Notes: a model not told the origin generated them from the letters alone. 21,098 nt of DNA from Cyanobacteria bacterium OH_SFB_17 (GCA_023395735.1 JAEWYI010000092.1:1-21098), one strand, 5' to 3'; shown: positions 1 to 6,478, numbered from the stretch's first letter. Made by a program: numbers and translations.

Positions 1-1
1 A

Positions 2-526
2 AAACCGACTCTTTTAAATGAAATTTCAAAATCAGGTGGAAAAGTAATTGCGATAGGCAAGATTGAAGATATTTTTACAAAGTCAGGAGTTACTCACGCG
101 ATTCATACCGGCACAAATAAAGAAGGCTTGGAGTTAACACTTTCTGCTATAAAAGAAGAACTTAATCTTGAAGAAATTAAGTATCCTGACTACAAAGAAA
201 TACCGAATAAACCTTCGCTAATTTTCACAAACCTGGTTGACACAGATATGCTCTTCGGGCACAGAAACGATCCAATCGGTTATGGAAAAGCAATAGAAGA
301 AATTGATTCATACTTAAGCAAAATTCTCAAAAATTTAAAAGATGAGGATTTGCTTATCGTGACAGCTGATCATGGTTGCGACCCTACTGTTGAAGGCACT
401 GACCACACAAGAGAATATGTGCCTGTGATTTTTTATCACAAAAATATTATTCCTAAAGATTTAGAATTGTTGATTGGATTCGATAATATTGCAAAATATA
501 TAAGAGAGTGGTTTGCTCAGATTTAA
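2..526 (+). CDS. deoB: Phosphopentomutase, C-terminal part (5' end outside window)
   Basis: DeoB interconverts ribose-1-phosphate or deoxyribose-1-phosphate and the 5-phosphates in cytoplasmic nucleoside salvage, using a two-metal alkaline-phosphatase-type centre. The reading frame is open from base 2, so the gene starts upstream; the first TTG at 128 is internal. The remaining 175 codons match the family's C-terminal half: an IAIGKIEDIF segment at the start, NLVDTDMLFGHRND (metal Asp and His), TADHGCDPT (metal Asp-His) and DHTREYVPV (metal His). Spacing among these metal ligands agrees with characterised DeoB. No obvious terminator separates it from the next gene, about 107 bases on. Identity is secure; only the N-terminus is missing. 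Confidence 0.95.
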   Translation, partial: KPTLLNEISKSGGKVIAIGKIEDIFTKSGVTHAIHTGTNKEGLELTLSAIKEELNLEEIKYPDYKEIPNKPSLIFTNLVDTDMLFGHRNDPIGYGKAIEEIDSYLSKILKNLKDEDLLIVTADHGCDPTVEGTDHTREYVPVIFYHKNIIPKDLELLIGFDNIAKYIREWFAQI

Positions 527-633
527 AAGCCTAAATCATCTAATTAAACGATTACTAATTCAAAAAAAAGAATATACTTTAAACATAATTGGAATTAAGA
601 TATTAATAAAAAAAATTTATTTAAGGGGATGTT

Positions 634-2304
634 ATGAGTTTAGCAAAAATTATTAACGTAGATGCTGAAAAGTGTCAAAATTGTCACGCCTGCATTACAG
701 CTTGCCCATCAAAATTTTGTAACGATGGCAGTGGAGATCACATCAAAATTAATGATGATTTATGTATTGGATGCGGAGAATGTCTGAAAGCTTGTACCTG
801 GGGCGCAAGAACGATTGTAGACGACACCGAGCAATTTATGGAGGACTTAAAACGAGGAGTCCCAATGGTTGCAATTATTGCACCTGCAGTTGCTGCTTCT
901 TTCCCTACAACATACCTAAATTTGAACGGATGGCTAAAACAAAACGGAGTGAGCGCAAACTTTGACGTTAGTTTTGGAGCAGAATTGACAATTAAAAGCT
1001 ATTTGGAGCATATTCAAAAAAACAGGCCCAAAGCTGTTATTGCTCAGCCTTGTCCTGCAATAGTCTCTTATATAGAACTATACAGACCAGAGCTGCTTGA
1101 ATACTTGGCTCCTGCAGACAGTCCAATGCTTCATACGATAAAAATGATTAAAGAATTTTATCCTGAATACAAAAACCATAAAGTCGCTGTCATATCGCCT
1201 TGTATTGCAAAGAAAAGAGAATTTGAAGAAACAGGTTACGGTGATTATAACGTAACAATGACAAATTTAAAGGAATATTTAATAAATAATGGAATTGCAC
1301 TTGAAAGATATGACAAAATTGACTACGATAATCCACCTGCTGAAAGAGCTGTTTTGTTCTCTACTCCAGGAGGGCTAATGGAAACCGCAGACAGATGGGC
1401 ACACGGAATTCGCTCAAAAATTAAAAAAATTGAAGGCCCACATTCTATTTATGAATATCTTGAAACCTTGGACAGAGATATAGCAAGAGGACATGCCCCA
1501 CTAATTATTGACTGCCTAAACTGCGAAAAAGGATGCAACGGTGGGACAGGAACCGATTGCACTGATTTATCAATGGGGCAGCTTGAAAGCTTAATTGAAT
1601 CCAGAAAAGAACAAATGCAAAACTTATATCTCAATGGAGAAGGTTCATCTAACTTATCAGAAGTTGACAAAGATGAAATAATCCAAGACAGAATAAAAGA
1701 CTACATTGATGAAAATTGGAAACCCGGACTTTACGACAGGACTTACGTAAACCGTTCTAAAAATAAACTCGTTACGAAGGTTCCAGAAAGGGCTTTAGAA
1801 GAAATTTATCATTCAATGCACAAATATTCGCCAGATGATCACAAAAATTGTTCAGCTTGCGGATACGGAAACTGCAAAGATATGGCAACGGCGATTTATA
1901 ATGGACTAAATCAACCATACAACTGCCACTATTACCAACACAAGATGCTTGAGATAAATTCTGAAAAAAGAAAAGCTGCAATGACAGAGTTTCAAAATTT
2001 AATTCTCAACGAATTTAACGCCCAAAAATTACTTACAAAATTTAACCCAATAGTAAAAGCAATTGAAAATATTGCATTCCAGACTTCTATACTTTCAATA
2101 AACGCGTCAATAGAAGCAGCACACGCAGGAGACGTTGGCGCTGGATTTGACATTGTAGCAAAAGAAGTAAAATCTTTGGCTGAAAAATCGAAAGAAGAAG
2201 CAAATAAAATTTATTTATCTCTAGAAGATTTGCAAAAAGTTTTAGACAATGCGACATCGCAGTTTGAAACTCAACTTAAAACCTTTCTTTCCGAAGATAA
2301 ATAA
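634..2304 (+). CDS. [FeFe]-hydrogenase-like sensor fused to ferredoxin and chemoreceptor signalling domains
   Basis: A 556-aa soluble protein with no signal peptide or membrane segment. Domain order: two ferredoxin-type [4Fe-4S] motifs (C14/17/20/24 and C44/47/50/54); an [FeFe]-hydrogenase catalytic domain (about 78-330) keeping likely H-cluster cysteines in L1 (C140, in AQPCPAI), L2 (C190, SPCIAKKREFEE) and L3 (C297, C301); a further Fe-S domain (C406, C409, C414, C431, in a CSACGYGNC context); and a chemoreceptor signalling tip at about 478-525 (QTSILSINASIEAAHAGD, then GFDIVAKEVKSLAEKS). In catalytic hydrogenases L1 is TSCCP and the first of the paired cysteines transfers protons; here that position is Pro, and the L2 Met is Ser. 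Such changes are typical of putative sensory hydrogenases, so I infer H2 or redox sensing passed to CheA/CheW rather than bulk H2 turnover. AAGGGGA precedes the ATG. Confidence 0.88.
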   Translation: MSLAKIINVDAEKCQNCHACITACPSKFCNDGSGDHIKINDDLCIGCGECLKACTWGARTIVDDTEQFMEDLKRGVPMVAIIAPAVAASFPTTYLNLNGWLKQNGVSANFDVSFGAELTIKSYLEHIQKNRPKAVIAQPCPAIVSYIELYRPELLEYLAPADSPMLHTIKMIKEFYPEYKNHKVAVISPCIAKKREFEETGYGDYNVTMTNLKEYLINNGIALERYDKIDYDNPPAERAVLFSTPGGLMETADRWAHGIRSKIKKIEGPHSIYEYLETLDRDIARGHAPLIIDCLNCEKGCNGGTGTDCTDLSMGQLESLIESRKEQMQNLYLNGEGSSNLSEVDKDEIIQDRIKDYIDENWKPGLYDRTYVNRSKNKLVTKVPERALEEIYHSMHKYSPDDHKNCSACGYGNCKDMATAIYNGLNQPYNCHYYQHKMLEINSEKRKAAMTEFQNLILNEFNAQKLLTKFNPIVKAIENIAFQTSILSINASIEAAHAGDVGAGFDIVAKEVKSLAEKSKEEANKIYLSLEDLQKVLDNATSQFETQLKTFLSEDK

Positions 2305-2365
2305 AAAAATATTAATATGATACATAAAATAACAAATTTATTTTTGTTTGGATATTATTATAAAT

Positions 2366-2732
2366 ATGAATATAACAAATATTAAAAATATTTCTTTCGG
2401 GAATTATATAAAAAGACAAGACAATACAAAGAAAAATCAATTATGACAAAGCTACGGGCAAAGTTTTGAAGGCAGAAAATTTTGATAAAGACGGCCTATG
2501 GCTTGACTCTCAAGAGTTTGAATATTTAGCCAATAAAGAAATTGAAAACTTTAATAGCAAAACTATGAAGTATAAAAGAACTATAACAAAAGAAATAATC
2601 GATTCAAATCTACACTATAAAGAGTTGTATGAATCTGTCACAAGCCCTTCAAATAATTATTTATACGAAATAATAAAAGATTTAAAAGGCAAGACTTTAA
2701 GCTTTATTTGTAATGGAAAAAAAATCCTATAA
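2366..2732 (+). pseudogene. Small F-x-G-tagged ORF interrupted by a single-base frameshift
   Basis: ATG at 2366 opens a frame reading MNITNIKNISFGNYIKRQD, which stops at about 2444-2458. The next frame (open from 2412) continues without a good start codon as NYDKATGKVLKAENFDKDG to a stop at 2730-2732. Removing one A from the A5 run at 2432-2436 joins them into one continuous 121-aa protein. The 3' part therefore should not be read as a separate gene starting at TTG 2466. The product is hydrophilic and unrecognised; its N-terminus carries an ISFGN tag resembling those in two other window proteins. It could be a pseudogene, an assembly error, or expressed by slippage on the A-run. Confidence 0.6.
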
Positions 2733-2793
2733 TTATAAATTGAAAAACATACCCACCAAACAACTGGGCAAAATTTTTTGCACCTAATCAAGT

Positions 2794-2805
2794 GTGCTGC
2801 AGCAC
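2794..2805. repeat. 12-bp perfect palindrome in intergenic DNA
   Basis: GTGCTGCAGCAC is its own reverse complement, in the 192-base gap before the metallopeptidase-like gene. This GC-richer patch stands out in AT-rich intergenic DNA. No promoter is convincingly attached to it and the function is unknown. Confidence 0.4.
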
Positions 2806-2924
2806 CCTCTCCCAAAAACCTCAAACTCTAATTGCGAAAAAGTGTAAGATGAAGGTTTTGAGCAATTTTTTGAATAAAAAATACTTTATATAAATAGGTT
2901 AGTTTAGATATTTTAGGTTTTTGT

Positions 2925-4103
2925 ATGGGAATAAATATTAGTTCGATAGAAATTTTAGCTCAAAAAATAAATAAATGCGCAAAAGATTGTAATGTTAAAA
3001 GTATCTTCCAGCAAAAACCCGCCAATTTAGAAAGAGTTAATTTTTCTGAATTAAAACTTGCTCCTCCTCTAAAAAAAGACATCTTTGAAACTAAGGTTAT
3101 CAATAAAAAAGCTCAAATTAGATTAAATGCTAATTCTACGGATTATACGGATTTTGAATCAAAAATGAATACAATAATAAATAATTTTTGCAAAGAATCT
3201 TTAAAAAATGAGAATAAGATTTCGGTCAGATTTGATAATATTAATGAATTTAAAGAAAAATTAAAACCGATACTTACCGAATCTGCTTTTAAACCTATTG
3301 AATCATTAAAAACATCAGAAGATATATTTGCTACCTTAAAAAATAACTTCACTTGGATGAATAAATTTGATTCAAAGGAAAGAAGCACTTTAATAAAACT
3401 AGCAAAAGAGAATGGAATAACACCTGAGATAGAAAAAGCTTATAATAAATATTTATGTGAAGAAGCAGAAAGTTACAAAAAAATTCTTAGGGTAATAAAT
3501 CCTAAATCAAAAAATTCTGAAGTTCTAAAAATTGAAGAAGAACTAAATAATTTGGGAATAAAAGAAGTCAATTTTGCTGATGATATTGAACAAGCAAGGA
3601 ACGTAAAAGAAGCAGTTAAAAATTTAATTAAAGCAAAAATTCCTTTACCTGATTCAATTACTGTATCACCTTTTTTACCACAAGGTTATGGAGGAATGGC
3701 GATTCCTGGCAATGGAAATAATTTTGTTATACTATCTAATTCAATAATCAACAACAATTCAAAAATGATAAATTATATAAAAACTATACCGGAGTTTAAA
3801 AATTCACCAATTGAATATCAAACTAAATATTTAAATTTAGCATTAAATCATCAGTCAACTCAAAATGTATCGCATAATTTTTATCATGAAATAGGGCATT
3901 TGTTTCAAAATTCAATCAAGAATGAAAATGTACAATTAAGCGCAGCTGAAAAGGAAATATCAAAAAGTATTTCTACTTATGGGTCTTCTGATATAAACGA
4001 ATTTGTCCCTGAAGTCTTTGCTAAATTGATTTCTGGACAACAAATAAGCAAAGAACAAGCGGATTTATATTTAAAGCTAGATGGTCTTCTTCCAAAGTTT
4101 TAA
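2925..4103 (+). CDS. Putative HEXXH zinc metallopeptidase, lineage-specific
   Basis: A 392-aa protein, mostly hydrophilic and Lys/Asn/Glu-rich, with no clear signal peptide. The only recognisable module is C-terminal: FYHEIGHLFQ at 319-328 contains HEXXH (H321, E322, H325: zinc ligands and general base in gluzincins). About 34 residues later comes NEFVPEVFAKL (E359, E363), placed like the third zinc ligand in families such as the anthrax lethal-factor-type peptidases. A GYGGMAIPGNGNNFVIL strand-like segment lies at about 254-270. The first 240 residues look helical and match nothing I know. ATG at 2925 has no clear Shine-Dalgarno. A strong hairpin 55 bases after the stop ends the unit. Peptidase activity is inferred from motif order only; the substrate is unknown. 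Confidence 0.75.
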   Translation: MGINISSIEILAQKINKCAKDCNVKSIFQQKPANLERVNFSELKLAPPLKKDIFETKVINKKAQIRLNANSTDYTDFESKMNTIINNFCKESLKNENKISVRFDNINEFKEKLKPILTESAFKPIESLKTSEDIFATLKNNFTWMNKFDSKERSTLIKLAKENGITPEIEKAYNKYLCEEAESYKKILRVINPKSKNSEVLKIEEELNNLGIKEVNFADDIEQARNVKEAVKNLIKAKIPLPDSITVSPFLPQGYGGMAIPGNGNNFVILSNSIINNNSKMINYIKTIPEFKNSPIEYQTKYLNLALNHQSTQNVSHNFYHEIGHLFQNSIKNENVQLSAAEKEISKSISTYGSSDINEFVPEVFAKLISGQQISKEQADLYLKLDGLLPKF

Positions 4104-4157
4104 ATAATTTCTTCAAATTATTATTATACAAAGTGATTAAATTTAAAAAATTATTAA

Positions 4158-4191
4158 ACAAAAAGAGAACCCTTTCGGATTCTCTTTTTGT
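4158..4191. terminator. Bidirectional intrinsic terminator after the HEXXH gene
   Basis: Perfect 12-bp inverted repeat ACAAAAAGAGAA / TTCTCTTTTTGT around a loop of about 10 nt containing CCCTTTCGG. The A-run and T-run fall within the stem, so it can act in either direction. It lies 54 bases past the stop at 4103. Confidence 0.75.
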
Positions 4192-4193
4192 TA

Positions 4194-4225
4194 TGGTGGA
4201 CTTAAGGGGACGGATATCGAACTCT
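4194..4225 (-). pseudogene. tRNA 3'-end-like fragment (possible attachment-site scar)
   Basis: On the minus strand this reads AGAGTTCGATATCCGTCCCC followed by TTAAGTCCACCA: a T-loop-like GTTCGA followed by a CCA-type end. No intact tRNA can be folded; the T-stem does not pair and the distance from the loop to CCA is 5 nt longer than in the tRNA-Leu at 5197. TGGTGG and TCGAACTCT on the plus strand are shared with that tRNA. It is best read as a degenerate tRNA end, as left by integration or duplication. Confidence 0.4.
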
Positions 4226-4353
4226 TCGCCCGTCAAATCTTCGATGTAACACAAAATTTAGAAAATATTGTATTCTTTGAACAACTCAAAAATTATTCAA
4301 AATTACGAAGTGCATGATTTTGACTTTTGATTTTTTTTCATTAAGTCTATTTT

Positions 4354-4518
4354 ATGACAAGAAAATACATACATAAAAAAAATCATATTGAAACCAAAGT
4401 TATATTTGTAGTTGATGAGAATGAATGTGACGAAACTTATGAAGAGCTTGTAGTTCAGTTTATAGCGTTATTGTATCGGTGGAATGAAAGACAGAATTTA
4501 GTTAAAATTGAAAAATAA
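4354..4518 (+). CDS. Small hypothetical protein, 54 aa
   Basis: ATG at 4354 opens 54 codons ending at TAA 4516-4518. The product is soluble and charged: a basic start (MTRKYIHKK), a beta-like KVIFVVDENE segment, then a helix-like EELVVQFIALLYRWNERQ. Codon use and the mixed hydrophobic pattern look like a real small protein rather than random AT-rich DNA, but there is no clear Shine-Dalgarno. It precedes the membrane protein at 4586 by 67 bases on the same strand, so the two may be co-transcribed. I do not recognise the family. Confidence 0.5.
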   Translation: MTRKYIHKKNHIETKVIFVVDENECDETYEELVVQFIALLYRWNERQNLVKIEK

Positions 4519-4585
4519 AGCTATAATACCCAAATAAATATTTATGCTAATATGATAAAAACAAATTTATTTGGAGATTCTGAAC

Positions 4586-5098
4586 ATGAATGATTCTGAT
4601 AATCAAAATATCCTAGAAATATTACAATATTTGAAAAATACTCAAATTTGCAAAAATTGTGCTGAAAATAATGATAAATTAGTCGAAAGAAACATTTTAA
4701 TATATAAAAACACTCAAGAATCAAGTAGTGCTTACAATAACACCGTTATATCACTATGTTATGTATCAATGTTGGTTATCTTTTCTGCAATTTACAATCA
4801 TTTGCCACAAAACATTATTAATGCCTTTGGTGAGAATTTATTAATATCAATTTTCTTTTATTTTATTAATGAAGTTCATAAAAATCATATAGACAAAGAA
4901 GTAAATAACAAGTTAAATAAAACAGTGAATCAAGACGAAACAAAATATTATGAAGCATTAAAAAATTGGTTTATTGATTTAAACAATGAGTACACTAAAT
5001 TTAGAAAATTTTGGTTTATTTACTATATTACTAGTATAGTTACAGGTGTTACTGCTGCAATAATACTTTTCTATGCTTTATTTTTTGGTCGAATTTAA
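4586..5098 (+). CDS. Small membrane protein with three predicted transmembrane segments
   Basis: A 170-aa protein starting at ATG 4586, chosen because GGAG at 4573-4576 lies 9 nt upstream; the frame extends to a TTG at 4571 but that would include the ribosome site. Residues 1-50 are hydrophilic, with C22 and C25 (ICKNC). Hydrophobic spans lie at about 53-72, 82-96 and 143-167, the last pair separated by a charged, helix-forming loop (about 98-140). The plan of a soluble helix plus short membrane hairpins recalls small defence or phage-exclusion membrane proteins, but no diagnostic motif is present and I assign no function. It lies between a tRNA-like scar (4194) and tRNA-Leu (5197), a typical position for horizontally acquired cargo. 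It ends before the shared terminator at 5167. Confidence 0.75.
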   Translation: MNDSDNQNILEILQYLKNTQICKNCAENNDKLVERNILIYKNTQESSSAYNNTVISLCYVSMLVIFSAIYNHLPQNIINAFGENLLISIFFYFINEVHKNHIDKEVNNKLNKTVNQDETKYYEALKNWFIDLNNEYTKFRKFWFIYYITSIVTGVTAAIILFYALFFGRI

Positions 5099-5114
5099 GT
5101 CTTTTTATAGTTAA

Positions 5115-5153
5115 AGTTCGAGAGTCTCCTAAGGTTTCCAAAATTCTCGAACT
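5115..5153. repeat. Inverted repeat resembling tRNA T-arm sequence
   Basis: AGTTCGAGA at 5115-5123 and TCTCGAACT at 5145-5153 are perfect reverse complements 21 nt apart. Both resemble the T-arm of the neighbouring tRNA-Leu (AGAGTTCGAGTCTC). The right arm plus two bases gives TCGAACTCT, also found at 4217-4225 and in the tRNA at 5215-5223. Confidence 0.55.
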
Positions 5154-5166
5154 CTACAATATACTA

Positions 5167-5192
5167 AAAAAGACCGTTTTCACGGTCTTTTT
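5167..5192. terminator. Terminator shared by tRNA-Leu (minus) and the membrane protein (plus)
   Basis: Perfect 11-bp stem AAAAAGACCGT / ACGGTCTTTTT with a 4-nt loop. On the minus strand it begins 5 nt past the CCA end of tRNA-Leu; on the plus strand it lies 69 bases after the 4586-5098 gene. The A and T runs make it usable in both directions. Confidence 0.8.
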
Positions 5193-5196
5193 ATAG

Positions 5197-5281
5197 TGGT
5201 GGGCCCGGAGAGACTCGAACTCTCACACATTGCTGCGCTAGATCCTAAGTCTAGTGCGTCTACCAATTTCGCCACAGGCCC
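5197..5281 (-). tRNA. tRNA-Leu(UAG), CCA encoded
   Basis: The minus strand folds as a class II tRNA of 85 nt: acceptor GGGCCTG pairs with CGGGCCC (one G-U), D-arm GTGGCGAAATTGGTAGAC, anticodon stem CTAGA/TCTAG around the loop CTTAGGA giving anticodon UAG (complement at 5245-5247), a long variable arm closed by CGCA/TGTG, T-arm GAGAG/CTCTC around the loop TTCGAGT, discriminator A and encoded CCA. It decodes CUA. The upstream region is unusual: its first 11 nt recur twice in the 5' leader (see the 117-bp repeats). Confidence 0.95.
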
Positions 5282-5398
5282 AATTAATAATATTTAATTT
5301 TCAGATTTTGGGTAGTGGCTAAATTGATAGACTTCCGTCTACCGCCCCTCTCAGAAAATGATACTTAATCATTTTCCTCGGCAGAGTGCCACAGGCCC
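5282..5398. repeat. 117-bp tandem repeat, copy 1, tRNA-Leu-derived
   Basis: First of two adjacent 117-bp units directly upstream of tRNA-Leu in its transcription direction. The minus-strand unit begins with GGGCCTGTGGC, identical to the first 11 nt of the tRNA. The plus strand contains TGGCTAAATTGATAGAC, resembling the tRNA-Leu D-arm (TGGCGAAATTGGTAGAC). The unit can close as GGG..GTGGC / GCCAC..CCC and contains hairpins GAAAATGAT/ATCATTTTC (5354-5376) and TAGAC/GTCTA. Confidence 0.85.
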
Positions 5399-5515
5399 AA
5401 TTAATAATATTTAATTTTCAGATTTTGGGTAGTGGCTAAATTGATAGACTTCCGTCTACTGCCCCTCTCAAAAAATGATACTTAATCATTTTTCTCGGCA
5501 GAGTGCCACAGGCTC
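5399..5515. repeat. 117-bp tandem repeat, copy 2
   Basis: Second copy, with 4 differences in 117: C5343/T5460, G5354/A5471, C5376/T5493, C5397/T5514. The middle two are the closing pair of the same hairpin (G-C in copy 1, A-T in copy 2), so pairing is kept. It ends with GCCACAGGCTC, a variant of the tRNA 5'-end copy; the similarity then stops. Confidence 0.85.
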
Positions 5516-5581
5516 CGATGTGATTCGGCTTGTTGCTTTGTTATAAAGTGTCTATTATCACCCAAAACTGACAACATATTT

Positions 5582-5610
5582 ATCATATTAAAAACCATCT
5601 AAAATGTCAA
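5582..5610 (-). promoter_or_regulatory. Sigma70-type promoter reading toward tRNA-Leu
   Basis: On the minus strand: TTGACA (5610-5605), 17-nt spacer, TATGAT (5587-5582). The expected start near 5575 gives a leader of about 294 nt running through both 117-bp repeats before the tRNA. The rest of 5516-5769 shows only a small hairpin, CCGA/TCGG (on the minus strand, near 5517-5528), and no ORF. Confidence 0.75.
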
Positions 5611-5734
5611 CAACTTTTACTCACATAATTGCCTAAAGTATGTATATCTTTGTGTTTTGGATTATCTCCATTTTTTCACTAAAGCAACTTTGAACTATCC
5701 AAACACCCCCAAATACCCGAAAAATCTAAATCCC

Positions 5735-5763
5735 TTGTACTAATGCTTAACTTTTGATATAAT
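5735..5763 (+). promoter_or_regulatory. Promoter of the PilZ gene, predicting a leaderless mRNA
   Basis: TTGTAC (5735-5740), exact 17-nt spacer, consensus TATAAT (5758-5763). Only six bases (ATAAAT) separate the -10 box from ATG 5770, so transcription should begin at or next to the start codon. No Shine-Dalgarno is present. Confidence 0.75.
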
Positions 5764-5769
5764 ATAAAT

Positions 5770-6429
5770 ATGTCCGATATATTTAATCAATTTAAAGATT
5801 TTAAATCGTTTGAAGTTGTCTTTTACAGTAAAGACAACAAGCTTCAAAAAATTTATTGTACAGTAAAAAGCATTGAAAATAACAGAATACTTCTAAAAGC
5901 TAATAATGAACAAAACAAAAACATCATAGCCTCTGTCGGAGACACTCTGAAGCTTTATATCTACACAGATGCAGGGATTTATTCCGCTGATTCAAAAGTT
6001 TTGCAGGTCTCAAAAAGCTTTTTCAACACCGATTATATAATTTCTTACCCTGCAAACAGCAAACACTCTCAAAGACGGGAATATTTTAGAGCAGACCTCC
6101 ATCTGCCTTTTTCTATTGAAGCCTACAAGTTTGATAATCCTGAAAATATTATCAGCATAACTGGTGAAACTAGAAACATCTGCGGAAAAGGCATGAGTTA
6201 TTTTTCTGCTGATTTGTTTCCTGATATAGATATTATAAATTTAAAATTACACATAGAATCAAAAATCATTGAAACAGAAGCCACTTTAGTTTATTCAAAA
6301 CAAGTTATTTTTGAAGGGCGACCAAAATACATTCACGCCTTTTCTTTCTCTTCTATATCTCAAAAAAATATCGATTTTATTGTTAAAAAATGCTTCCTTC
6401 ATCAGCTTGATTTAAGAAAGCATAAATAG
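5770..6429 (+). CDS. PilZ domain c-di-GMP-binding protein, YcgR-like
   Basis: A 219-aa cytoplasmic protein. The N-terminal half (about 10-95) is beta-rich, like the PilZN/YcgR-N barrel (FEVVFYSKDNKLQKIYCTVK, then LKLYIYTDAGIYSADSKV). The C-terminal half is a PilZ domain: the RxxxR element is RREYFR (R103 and R107, which grip the guanines of c-di-GMP), followed about 30 residues later by NICGKG (N136-G141), the family's (D/N)xSxxG with Cys at the Ser position. c-di-GMP binding is therefore probable, though the second motif is non-canonical. YcgR-type proteins usually modulate flagellar or surface behaviour; no motility genes are visible here, so the target is unknown. The start is set by the promoter, which leaves no leader. 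Confidence 0.85.
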   Translation: MSDIFNQFKDFKSFEVVFYSKDNKLQKIYCTVKSIENNRILLKANNEQNKNIIASVGDTLKLYIYTDAGIYSADSKVLQVSKSFFNTDYIISYPANSKHSQRREYFRADLHLPFSIEAYKFDNPENIISITGETRNICGKGMSYFSADLFPDIDIINLKLHIESKIIETEATLVYSKQVIFEGRPKYIHAFSFSSISQKNIDFIVKKCFLHQLDLRKHK

Positions 6430-6450
6430 TTAATTTTTTGTTAAAAATTT

Positions 6451-6478
6451 TTGACTTTTGCAAAATTTTCGCTATTAT
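6451..6478 (+). promoter_or_regulatory. Promoter of the 86-aa gene
   Basis: TTGACT (6451-6456), 16-nt spacer, TATTAT (6473-6478), followed by a short leader with GAGAGGGATAGGA as ribosome site before ATG 6504. It gives this gene its own transcript, separate from pilZ. Confidence 0.7.

Noticed and set aside
2466..2732. Separate 88-aa gene starting at TTG 2466
   Set aside because: Coherent coding sequence continues upstream of the TTG, and a one-base correction joins it to the ATG at 2366, so TTG 2466 is not a real start.
4103..4122. AATAATTT/AAATTATT hairpin as a terminator
   Set aside because: All A-T stem with no T-tract; the GC-containing 12-bp hairpin at 4158 is the better terminator.
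4021..4254. 77-aa minus-strand ORF
   Set aside because: It spans the end of the HEXXH gene, the perfect terminator hairpin and the tRNA-like scar, so it is very unlikely to be coding.
4194..4260. Intact tRNA or tmRNA 3' end
   Set aside because: The T-stem does not pair, the loop-to-CCA distance is wrong and no matching 5' acceptor strand (GGACTTA) is found nearby; kept only as a degenerate fragment.
4586..5098. Calling the three-span membrane protein a SLATT-type defence effector
   Set aside because: Only the hydropathy plan is similar; no diagnostic motif or partner nucleotidyltransferase gene is present.
5271..5520. CRISPR array or REP-type cluster for the repeated block
   Set aside because: The two units are contiguous 117-bp copies with no spacers, and carry tRNA-derived sequence; no cas genes are present.
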